Part shown: positions 1-6,835 of the stretch, one piece after another
Layout of the letters: each line of letters starts with the position of its first letter
Numbering within the stretch: the first letter of the stretch is position 1
Source: Clostridia bacterium
Lineage (GTDB): Bacteria; Bacillota; Clostridia; Christensenellales; Borkfalkiaceae
Reading direction: 5' to 3'
Assembly: GCA_017457345.1 (NCBI GenBank)
Contig: JAFTHR010000207.1
Location: 1-8,558, forward strand
Length of the DNA stretch: 8,558 nucleotides
Notes under the pieces: model-generated
What the model saw: only the letters and a program-made list of their open reading frames with translations
Database searches by the model: none
Told to the model about the DNA's origin: nothing
Position numbers and translations under genes: made by a program

Positions 1-634
1 GCAATCGGCTTTGAAAGAAGGCGGGTTAGACGTCACGTTAAAATCGGTCGCGTCCGATTCGATTGTAGAATACGGTGCGGCATACGGCGAGAACACGTTG
101 CTCTTAACGTATATTGCAATTGCGGTAGTGCTTGCCGCTTGTATTGCTCTTCCTATCGTGTTCTTCGGCAAATACGGCGTGACCTGTGCGTACTCCACGC
201 TTGGATACTTGATTATCGCAGGGATTTGCTTTGCGTTTATCACTCCTGCGGCGTTTGAGTTCTCGCTTGGCACGGTGGCAATTTTCCTGTTTGGATTAAT
301 TGTTGTCAACTTGCTCAACGTTCGTGCATATAGCGCGATTAAAGCAGAGTTTGCGCTCGGTAAAACGGTAGAATCTTCCGTGAAATCGGGTATGAAGAAA
401 GTATGCTTTGAGATTATCGACGTGTACGCCGTGCTCGTAATCGGTGCGCTTGCCGCATTGATTTGCGGTGCTGGTGCGTTTACAATGGCGCTTGCCGCGC
501 TCATCTGTTTCGTGGCGGGTGCATTCCTCAACTTGCTCTGGCACAGAATGATTAACGTGTTAATGCTCTCTACGAGCAAAAACAAGTTCAAGTATTTCCG
601 CTTCGTGAGAGAGGAGGACGATGATGATGAATAA
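1..634 (+). CDS. secD: Protein translocase subunit SecD, C-terminal part (5' end outside the window)
   Basis: The reading frame is already open at base 2 and runs to TAA at 632-634, so this is the 3' part of a longer gene; the TTG at 11 is only an internal Leu codon. About 210 residues are visible. They cover the end of the periplasmic/extracellular region and five predicted membrane segments (roughly nt 95-170, 185-240, 270-320, 420-475 and 480-550), matching TM2-TM6 of SecD. Family-like patterns include the ALKEGG...V..DSIVEYG segment, an AYSAIKAEF stretch in place of the usual IFERIKEEL, and a following GKTVESSVKSG stretch. SecD with SecF pulls exported proteins through SecYEG from the outer face, using the proton motive force. 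Oddity: the conserved DAN motif of TM4, which supplies the proton-relay Asp, reads LLN here (nt 311-319). The protein ends in an acidic EEDDDDE tail encoded by the secF ribosome binding site and start codons. Identity rests on topology, weak motifs and the adjacent secF-like gene. Confidence 0.8.
   Translation, partial: QSALKEGGLDVTLKSVASDSIVEYGAAYGENTLLLTYIAIAVVLAACIALPIVFFGKYGVTCAYSTLGYLIIAGICFAFITPAAFEFSLGTVAIFLFGLIVVNLLNVRAYSAIKAEFALGKTVESSVKSGMKKVCFEIIDVYAVLVIGALAALICGAGAFTMALAALICFVAGAFLNLLWHRMINVLMLSTSKNKFKYFRFVREEDDDDE
611..629 (+). promoter_or_regulatory. secF ribosome binding site with three in-frame ATG codons, inside the secD coding end
   Basis: AGGAGG lies at 612-617 and is followed by three consecutive in-frame ATG codons at 621, 624 and 627. 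The spacing is 3, 6 and 9 nt respectively, so 624 or 627 fits a Shine-Dalgarno better than 621. The site lies entirely within the last codons of secD, which points to translational coupling of the two subunits and helps keep them at equal amounts. Confidence 0.75.
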
Positions 635-1631
635 GATAGTTTCCAAAACAGTTGGTAAAATCAAATTATTATCCATTATATCGGCAGCAATTCTCGTGGT
701 GGGCATTGTGCTTTGCGCAATCTTCGGGCTCAACAATTCCGCGGTGAGAGCGGATAAGCAATACCTTACCGTTTCTATGAACAGAATCACGTTCAAAAAC
801 GAAAAAGCGGACGTGGAAGAACTTTGTTCTTCCGTATTCGAAGAAAAGAACGTGAACTACGTGGAAAAAATCGTTTCCGAACTTTCGGGCGACACGGCGC
901 AAATCGTGTACGTGTTCGATAAGGACGCCGATTTGACGGCGGTAAAAACCACTCTTGAAACGCAATTTGCGGCGCAACCGGAAAACGGCTTAGTGGTATC
1001 AAAGGGCGAAGCGGTGGCGCATCAAGCAATCGTGAAGGAAGAAAACTGGCGCTCGGCGCGTGCGGCGATTGCCGTGACTGTGTTTGCGGTTTTTGCAACG
1101 CTCTACGTGTATTTGCGCTATAAGGCCGCTCAAAGCTTGGCGTTCGGCGCAAGTTTGGTTGTGGCAGGTGGGTTGACGTTCGCGCTTATGGCGTGCACCC
1201 GTATTCCCGTCACGTCTACGTTTGCATACGTGCTTTTAACGGCGGTATTTGCGGCTGCGGTAGGCGGACTTCTTACGCTTAACAAATTCCGTGGCGCGCA
1301 AAAAGACGGTGCGCTTAAAGAATTGAGCGCAGAAGAAAGCATTGTAAATTCGGTGGCTTTGAAAGCAAACGTAATTTTCTTTGCGGCGCTTTTAATAGCG
1401 TTCGTACTTTTGGGTGCGATTGCCGCTACCAACGTGCGTTGGTTTGCGTTAGGCGGGATCGTAGGCTTAGTAAGTGCGGCGTTTGCCTCCGTAATCTTTA
1501 TGCCTGCGGTGTGGTTGCCCATTAAAAAGGCGCTCGATAAACGTGCGGAAATGCGTGCAAGATACGATTATAAGAAAGCCCCTGTGGCAAAATCGGAAAA
1601 AGAAGAAAAAACGGAAGAACAGTCGGCGTAA
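621..1631 (+). CDS. secF: Protein translocase subunit SecF, divergent
   Basis: This 336-residue protein has one N-terminal membrane segment (about residues 14-36), an extracytoplasmic domain (about 40-140), then five membrane segments (about 146-165, 170-192, 198-222, 244-267, 272-300) and a charged cytoplasmic tail rich in Lys and Glu. That is the six-TM layout of SecF, and it directly follows and overlaps secD by 14 bp. It would pair with SecD to assist late steps of Sec export. Several SecF hallmarks are missing. The DFxGG-type motif after TM1 is not seen. The TM10 NDT..VFDRIREN motif is replaced by VGGLLTLNKFRGA (G215-G216 where the Asp is expected). The TM11 Arg is absent, the nearest basic residue being Lys248. 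Any of the three ATG codons at 621, 624 or 627 could be the start; the longest form is given. Assignment relies on topology and context, so a degenerate or mechanistically altered SecF is likely. Confidence 0.75.
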   Translation: MMMNKIVSKTVGKIKLLSIISAAILVVGIVLCAIFGLNNSAVRADKQYLTVSMNRITFKNEKADVEELCSSVFEEKNVNYVEKIVSELSGDTAQIVYVFDKDADLTAVKTTLETQFAAQPENGLVVSKGEAVAHQAIVKEENWRSARAAIAVTVFAVFATLYVYLRYKAAQSLAFGASLVVAGGLTFALMACTRIPVTSTFAYVLLTAVFAAAVGGLLTLNKFRGAQKDGALKELSAEESIVNSVALKANVIFFAALLIAFVLLGAIAATNVRWFALGGIVGLVSAAFASVIFMPAVWLPIKKALDKRAEMRARYDYKKAPVAKSEKEEKTEEQSA

Positions 1632-1695
1632 GCGAACGCCGCTAACGGCTAAACAACGGTCGGGCGGAACGGGATAACCTATCCGCCCGTTCGCT
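1631..1695 (+). repeat. Nested inverted repeats in the secF-recJ gap
   Basis: The 80-bp gap between secF and recJ is filled by inverted repeats. An outer pair AGCGAACG (1631-1638) / CGTTCGCT (1688-1695) is perfect over 8 bp. A GC-rich inner pair CGGGCGGA (1661-1668) / TCCGCCCG (1682-1689) is also perfect over 8 bp with a 13-nt loop, and within that loop region GGATA (1671-1675) can instead pair with TATCC (1679-1683). A small GCCG/CGGC hairpin lies at 1638-1649. The two 8-bp pairs share bases 1688-1689, so they partly compete. No T-run follows, so this is not a standard Rho-independent terminator. It may act as an mRNA stability element or partial attenuator, but this is inference. Confidence 0.6.
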
Positions 1696-1711
1696 ATATA
1701 TAGGAAGTAAA

Positions 1712-4045
1712 ATGAAGAAAATCGTTCCCGAATACTCCTTTTCGGAAGAACAACTCCATAAAATCTCTTCGCTTGCCAAAGAGGTTTCGCTTACGGAAAC
1801 AGCCACGCGCGTGTTGTACGCACGTGGGATTGATACTGCCGAAAAAATAGGGCGGTTTATGAATCCTTCGGCGAAGAACTTCCTTTCCCCGTATTTAATG
1901 AGCGGTATGAAAGAAGCGGTGGAACTCATCACGCTCGCGCGTGACGAAGGTCGTTCGGTTGCCGTATTCGGGGACTATGATGCAGACGGCGTTTGCGCCT
2001 CTGCTATTATGTATTTTGCGTTAAAAGAGTTTGGCATTGAGCCGAACGTTTACGTTCCGGAACGGGTAGACGGATACGGGCTTTCGGAAGCGGCAATCGA
2101 TAAAATTTTTGAAGAGTGTGCTCCGGAATTGTTTATCACGGTAGACTGTGGGATTTCTTGCGCAAAAGAAGCGCAATATCTGTACGAGTTGGGTGCAGAC
2201 GTGATCGTCACCGACCACCACGAACTCCCCGAAACGTTGCCCGATTGCGTTATTGTGAACCCGAAACTCAAAGACGATTACCCGTACGATAACCTTTGCG
2301 GTGCGGGCGTTGCCTTTAAGTTGGCGTGCGCGCTCGTTGGCAAAAAGGCGTACGAATACTTAGATTTTGCGGCGCTTGCAACGGTGGCGGATAGCGTTCC
2401 GCTCTTAGGGGAAAATCGCGATATCGTAACGGAAGGGTTGAAACTTTTCAACGCAAACGTACGCTCTTGTTTTGCTTCGCTTATCGGTAAAACGTACGAC
2501 GGGGTGACCGCTCAAACGCTCGCTTTCAACGTTGCGCCGAGAATTAACGCGGCGGGGCGGATGGGGGATGCGCAAGCGGCGTTCCGCTTGTTCACGTCTG
2601 ATAGCGAAAACGAGATTTTTGATCTTTCCGCAAAACTTTGCTCGTATAACATAGAGCGGCAAAAGTATTGCGACGAGTTATATCTTTCCGCCAAGGAAAA
2701 ACTAAAAGAAAAAGGCGCGTTTGGAAACGTGATTATGCTTTCAGACGAGAGTTGGAACACGGGCTTTGTAGGGATTGTTGCCGCGCGGATTGCGGAAGAA
2801 TATAACCGACCTACCCTGTTGTTCGTGCACAACGGAGAACTCTTAAAAGGGAGTGCTCGAAGTATAGAAGAAGTAAACATCTTTGCCGCGTTGAAAAACT
2901 GCGCTCAGTATATCGAAGAGTTCGGTGGACACGCACAGGCGGCGGGGATTAACATCACTTGTGAAAACTTCGAGAATTTAGAGCGTGCGTTAAACGAAGA
3001 AATTGCCGCTACCTATACCGCGGCGGATTTGGAAAGAAAAATTTACGTGACGGAAGAGATAGATAAACCCTTCCCCGAAAAACTTGCCAAGGAATTAGCG
3101 GCAATGGAGCCGTACGGCGTAGGGCACAGAAAACCGCTGTTTTGCCTTTCGGCAGAGCGTTGCTTTGCCCGTGAAATAAAACCGCTTTCCCCCCATTTAT
3201 CGGTGAAGAGCGACTATATCGATTTAATGTATTTTTCGGGCGCAAAACACCTTAAAATCATTGAAAGCGACGTAAACAAGAAAATCCTATTTGAAGTGGG
3301 CGTGTCTCGATTTAAGGGCAAAGAAACGGTAAAAGGGTACGTGCGTGATTTGATTTACGACGGCACTAGCGGTAGAAACGCATCTTATAACGTTTTTGCG
3401 AACGCCATGAACCGTTTTTACGCCGAAGAAGCGGAAGTAAAAAAGAACTTTCTTTCCAAAGAAGAAACGGAAAAATTGATAGAAGAAAAGAAGAAAGAGT
3501 GCCCGTACGGGCTTTGCGTGATTGCATCCGATCGGCGGGTGATTAAAAACTATCGCAATATAAACGGGCTCGGTTGCGATTTGTTCTATCCGTCTACGCG
3601 AGATTTGGCGAATACGTTAATCGTTTCACCTGCGGCGGACGCCGATCTTTCAGGATATCGAAACGTGGTATTTTTAGACGAGCCGATCGACTATAACGTT
3701 CGTTCTTTGAACGGAAAAACGGTGTATGTTTGCAGCGAAATAGAAGGGAGCGCAATGCTTGCCGGGTTAGATGCCGAGCGCCAAAGCCTATTGGATTTAT
3801 TCTCGGCAATGAAAAAGGAACTGCATCTTTTAAACGGCGACACGGCGGAAGAAGTGGCGTTTGGATGCAAGTCGTTGGGCTTTGAGTTCCATCAATTCGT
3901 GTTTGCGTTGCACGTATTCGAAGAACTTGGCTTAGTTTCGTATGGAGACGGGCGCTTGATCGTTTATCGCGGCGTAAAAGCCGATTTAGCAAACTCAAAA
4001 CTTTACCAAAAAGTAAAAGCCGTAACGGCACGAAAAACGGAGTGA
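1712..4045 (+). CDS. recJ: Single-stranded-DNA-specific exonuclease RecJ
   Basis: This 777-residue protein has close to the usual length of Firmicutes RecJ. RecJ is a Mn/Mg-dependent 5'-3' single-strand DNA exonuclease that acts in recombination, mismatch and base-excision repair. The DHH phosphoesterase core is complete: GDYDADG at 87-93, VDCG at 144-147, TDHH at 167-170, the ATVAD motif with Asp227 followed by GENR, and RINAAGR at 277-283. The DHHA1 domain follows, with GSARS at 380-384 and GGHAQAAG at 405-412. An OB-fold region starts near YGVGHRKPLF (468-477). The C-terminal part (about 590-777) resembles the Firmicutes RecJ C-terminal extension and ends in a winged-helix-like stretch. 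All catalytic metal-ligand motifs are present, so it should be active. The ATG at 1712 has AGGAAG at 1702-1707, 4 nt upstream. In Clostridia recJ is commonly found between secDF and rel, as here. Confidence 0.97.
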   Translation: MKKIVPEYSFSEEQLHKISSLAKEVSLTETATRVLYARGIDTAEKIGRFMNPSAKNFLSPYLMSGMKEAVELITLARDEGRSVAVFGDYDADGVCASAIMYFALKEFGIEPNVYVPERVDGYGLSEAAIDKIFEECAPELFITVDCGISCAKEAQYLYELGADVIVTDHHELPETLPDCVIVNPKLKDDYPYDNLCGAGVAFKLACALVGKKAYEYLDFAALATVADSVPLLGENRDIVTEGLKLFNANVRSCFASLIGKTYDGVTAQTLAFNVAPRINAAGRMGDAQAAFRLFTSDSENEIFDLSAKLCSYNIERQKYCDELYLSAKEKLKEKGAFGNVIMLSDESWNTGFVGIVAARIAEEYNRPTLLFVHNGELLKGSARSIEEVNIFAALKNCAQYIEEFGGHAQAAGINITCENFENLERALNEEIAATYTAADLERKIYVTEEIDKPFPEKLAKELAAMEPYGVGHRKPLFCLSAERCFAREIKPLSPHLSVKSDYIDLMYFSGAKHLKIIESDVNKKILFEVGVSRFKGKETVKGYVRDLIYDGTSGRNASYNVFANAMNRFYAEEAEVKKNFLSKEETEKLIEEKKKECPYGLCVIASDRRVIKNYRNINGLGCDLFYPSTRDLANTLIVSPAADADLSGYRNVVFLDEPIDYNVRSLNGKTVYVCSEIEGSAMLAGLDAERQSLLDLFSAMKKELHLLNGDTAEEVAFGCKSLGFEFHQFVFALHVFEELGLVSYGDGRLIVYRGVKADLANSKLYQKVKAVTARKTE

Positions 4046-4047
4046 TT

Positions 4048-6198
4048 ATGCTTTGCACTTTAGACAAAATCAACGAGTTATATAGCGGTGAAGAACGCGA
4101 AAGGCTTTTAAAGGCGTATGCGTATGCAAAAAAGGCGCATGCGCAACAAAAGCGTGCTTCCGGCGAGCCGTACTTTATCCACCCTTGCGCCGTTGCACAA
4201 ATCCTTATGGATTTGGGGCTTGATGAAGCAACGATTTCCGCCGCCCTTTTACACGACGTGATTGAAGATACGAGCGTGACGAGTGAAGACGTGAAAGAAG
4301 AGTTCGGCGAAGAGATCGTGGAACTTGTAAACGGCGTTACGAAACTAGATAAAATCGTGTTCAAATCGCAAGAGCAAGAAGAAGCGGAAAACTTTAGAAA
4401 AATTTTCGTGGCAATGGCGAAAGATATCCGCGTTATCATCATTAAACTTGCGGATAGATTGCACAATATGCGTTCGCTCAATTTCCTTTCGCCCGAACGC
4501 CAACAAAAAATGTCTAAAGAAACGCTGGATATCTACGCGCCGCTTGCAGGCAGGCTCGGTATTTCGCAAATCAAGTGCGAATTAGAAGACTTGTGTTTAA
4601 AATACCTTTCCCCGGAAACGTATGAAAAACTCGTTAGCGATATTAGCCAAAAACTTTCCGAGCGCAAACAATTCGTGAACGAAATTGTGGAAGTTATCCG
4701 TGAAATGATGCAAAACGAAGGCATCCAAGGGGACGTGTTCGGCAGACCGAAACACTTCTATTCCATCTATAAAAAGATGGTGAATAAGGGCAAATCACTC
4801 GACCAAATTTACGATTTATCCGCCGTGCGCGTTATCGTGAAGGACGTAAAAGAGTGCTATGCGGTGCTCGGTGCAATTCACGAGCGTTGGAGCCCTATTC
4901 CCGGGCGAATTAAGGACTATATCGCCACCCCCAAACCGAATAAATATCAATCCCTGCATACCACGGTTATGACGAAGTACGGTCAACCGTTCGAAATTCA
5001 AATCCGTACCGAAGGGATGCACCGCGTGGCGGAATTCGGTATCGCGGCGCATTGGAAATACAAAGAAGGCTCTTCGGTAAAATCGGATTCGGACTTTGAA
5101 AACAAACTCACCTGGCTTCGAGAAGTAATGGAATGGCAGGGCGCGCTCAAGGACTCGCAGGAATTCTTAGACGCGTTAAAAACCGAACTGTATAGCGACG
5201 AACTTTTGGTGTTCACGCCGCTTGGAAAAGTTATTTCGCTCCCCAAAGGAGCAACGCCGATCGACTTTGCGTATGCAATCCACTCGGAAGTAGGCAACCG
5301 TTGTACGGGGGCTCGCGTCAACACCAAAATCGTTCCGCTTTCCACGCCGCTTGCGGTGGGGGACGTGGTGGAAATCATCACTTCGCCGAACTCCAAGGGC
5401 CCTTCGCGGGATTGGTTGAAGTTCATTAAATCTTCTAGTGCGAAAGCGAAAATTCGGCAGTTTTATAAAAACGAATTAAAAGAAGATAACATCCGTATCG
5501 GTCAGTTGAAGTTAGAAGACGAAGCAAAGAAAAAAGGCTATACCCTTTCGGCTCTTTTAAGCGGGGAAGGGTTTAAGCGGGTTTGCGAACGGTTCTCGTT
5601 CACTTCGCAAGAAGAAATGTACGCGGCAGTCGGCTACGGCTCGCTTACCGTCAACCAAATCCTGTTCAAACTCATAGACCACTATAAAAAGGAAGTTCCG
5701 CAACCGTTCGAAGTGGCTTCGAGCGGCACGCGCAGAAAGGTACAACCCGGCGGGGTACTCGTCAACGGGCAAACGGGCTTGCTAGTTCGTTTTGCGGGTT
5801 GTTGTTCGCCTGTACCCGGCGACGAGATTATCGGTTTCACCACGCGCGGCAGGGGGGTGGTTATCCACCGAAGCGATTGCCCGAATGTGGCGAGAGAGGA
5901 AAAGGCAAGATTGCTTTCGGCGGCTTGGTTGCGAGATCCCGACGATAAGCATTTATATAGCGCGCACATTTCTATTCGTGCGTGCGATCAAGGTGCGGCA
6001 CTTTCCGTCCTTTCCGCCGTTGCGAGCGATATGAAACTTTCTATCGGCAACGTAAACGGTAGAATTGATAAGAACGGAGACGCCGTTTTGGAAGCGACTA
6101 TTCAGTTGACAGACGTTTCCGAAGTGGATATGCTCTTTAAGAAATTGCAACTAGATAAACGGGTGTACGAGGTGCACAGAATAACCTCCTTGTCCTAA
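4048..6198 (+). CDS. relA: Bifunctional (p)ppGpp synthetase/hydrolase (Rel/RSH family)
   Basis: This long RSH protein makes and degrades the stringent-response alarmone (p)ppGpp. Domains in order (716-residue form): the HD hydrolase with IHP near 44-46 and HDVIEDT at 69-75 intact; the synthetase with GRPKHFYSIYKKM near 232-244, the YDLSAVR Asp near 256, RIKD at 287-290 and EIQIRT near 316-321; a TGS domain (about 386-446); a helical region; a Cys-containing zinc-finger-like (ZFD/RIS) domain with GCCSPVPGD (Cys585-586) and HRSDCPN (Cys611); and a C-terminal ACT domain (about 638-714). RXKD rather than EXDD, together with an intact HD motif, indicates a bifunctional Rel rather than a monofunctional RelA. 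Start choice: a GTG at 4042 overlaps the recJ stop, but GGAG at 4039-4042 lies 5 nt before the ATG at 4048, so the ATG is preferred. It should be translationally coupled to recJ. The commonly intervening apt gene is absent. Confidence 0.96.
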   Translation: MLCTLDKINELYSGEERERLLKAYAYAKKAHAQQKRASGEPYFIHPCAVAQILMDLGLDEATISAALLHDVIEDTSVTSEDVKEEFGEEIVELVNGVTKLDKIVFKSQEQEEAENFRKIFVAMAKDIRVIIIKLADRLHNMRSLNFLSPERQQKMSKETLDIYAPLAGRLGISQIKCELEDLCLKYLSPETYEKLVSDISQKLSERKQFVNEIVEVIREMMQNEGIQGDVFGRPKHFYSIYKKMVNKGKSLDQIYDLSAVRVIVKDVKECYAVLGAIHERWSPIPGRIKDYIATPKPNKYQSLHTTVMTKYGQPFEIQIRTEGMHRVAEFGIAAHWKYKEGSSVKSDSDFENKLTWLREVMEWQGALKDSQEFLDALKTELYSDELLVFTPLGKVISLPKGATPIDFAYAIHSEVGNRCTGARVNTKIVPLSTPLAVGDVVEIITSPNSKGPSRDWLKFIKSSSAKAKIRQFYKNELKEDNIRIGQLKLEDEAKKKGYTLSALLSGEGFKRVCERFSFTSQEEMYAAVGYGSLTVNQILFKLIDHYKKEVPQPFEVASSGTRRKVQPGGVLVNGQTGLLVRFAGCCSPVPGDEIIGFTTRGRGVVIHRSDCPNVAREEKARLLSAAWLRDPDDKHLYSAHISIRACDQGAALSVLSAVASDMKLSIGNVNGRIDKNGDAVLEATIQLTDVSEVDMLFKKLQLDKRVYEVHRITSLS

Positions 6199-6199
6199 T

Positions 6200-6823
6200 A
6201 TGAAACAAGTGGAAATTATCACAATTTATCCGCGCGGGTTTGCTTCGAATACGTACGTTATCACGGCGGACGGAAAGAATGCGATCGTGATCGATCCTGC
6301 CTTGCCTACGGTGGCGCAGGCGCTTGCCGAGCGTGGACTTTCGGCGCAATGGGTACTACTTACGCATTCCCATTTCGACCATATCGGCGGCGTGCCTCGT
6401 CTTGCGCTTGCAGGCGCAAAAGTGGGGTGTGCAGAAAAGGAAAAAGCGGCGATAGGCACGTTGAGCGAGATAGGCGCACAGTACGGATATCCGCCGTTTG
6501 ATCTTGCCGTGGATAGGTTTTTCCGTGACGGGGAAGAGCTAGAACTTTGCGGTGTAAAACTTCGGGTGATGGAAACGCCCGGGCATACCGTGGGGAGCGT
6601 TTGTTATCTTTTAGAAAACGAGCGCGTGATTTTTTCCGGGGATACGTTAATGCCCCAAAGTATGGGAAGAACGGATTTTCCAACGGGCAACGTAGGCGCA
6701 ATGCGCAACAGTTTAAGAAAACTAGTTTCGCTGAAAGGGGATTACCGCGTGCTTTCAGGTCACGGGGAAGAAACAACGCTAAACGAAGAGCGGCAAACGA
6801 ATTATTTTTTAGCCGAGTTATAA
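6200..6823 (+). CDS. Metallo-beta-lactamase-fold hydrolase, GloB/YcbL-like
   Basis: This 207-residue protein has the short glyoxalase-II-like metallo-beta-lactamase fold without the long C-terminal domain of true GloB. Zinc ligands are all visible: THSHFDH (His56, His58, Asp60, His61), TPGHTVGS (His129), FSGDT (Asp148) and SGHGEETT (His188). The stretch MGRTDFPTGN is typical of the YcbL-type subgroup. Such enzymes hydrolyse thioesters such as S-lactoylglutathione in some organisms, but the substrate here is unknown; in Clostridia this gene regularly follows rel and precedes hemZ. It begins one base after the rel stop codon. No Shine-Dalgarno is seen at the usual distance; instead the upstream sequence holds CCTCCTT (6185-6191). 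Translation therefore probably depends on ribosomes finishing rel and re-initiating. It is cytoplasmic, with no signal peptide visible. Confidence 0.9.
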   Translation: MKQVEIITIYPRGFASNTYVITADGKNAIVIDPALPTVAQALAERGLSAQWVLLTHSHFDHIGGVPRLALAGAKVGCAEKEKAAIGTLSEIGAQYGYPPFDLAVDRFFRDGEELELCGVKLRVMETPGHTVGSVCYLLENERVIFSGDTLMPQSMGRTDFPTGNVGAMRNSLRKLVSLKGDYRVLSGHGEETTLNEERQTNYFLAEL

Positions 6824-6835
6824 AGGAAGAAAACG

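Noticed and set aside
11..634. TTG at 11 as the start of a complete 207-residue gene
   Set aside because: The frame is open to the window edge and upstream codons fit SecD; there is no ribosome binding site and the protein lacks the SecD N-terminal part, so the gene is cut by the edge.
1661..1700. CGGGCGGA/TCCGCCCG hairpin as a Rho-independent terminator of secDF
   Set aside because: It is followed by TTCGCTATATATAGG, not a T-run, and recJ starts at once. Kept only as an inverted repeat.
1695..1702. TATATATA before recJ as a -10 box
   Set aside because: No acceptable -35 is found 16-18 bp upstream, and the position would put the transcript start inside the ribosome binding site.
4042..4050. 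GTG at 4042 as the rel start
   Set aside because: GGAG at 4039-4042 overlaps it, while the ATG at 4048 has that GGAG at a proper 5-nt spacing. The two extra residues add no conserved feature.
3594..4481. 295-residue open frame on the minus strand across the recJ-rel junction
   Set aside because: It lies antisense to two clearly conserved genes, has a low-complexity Ser/Leu/Arg-rich product with no recognisable motif, and is explained by the codon use of the + strand genes.
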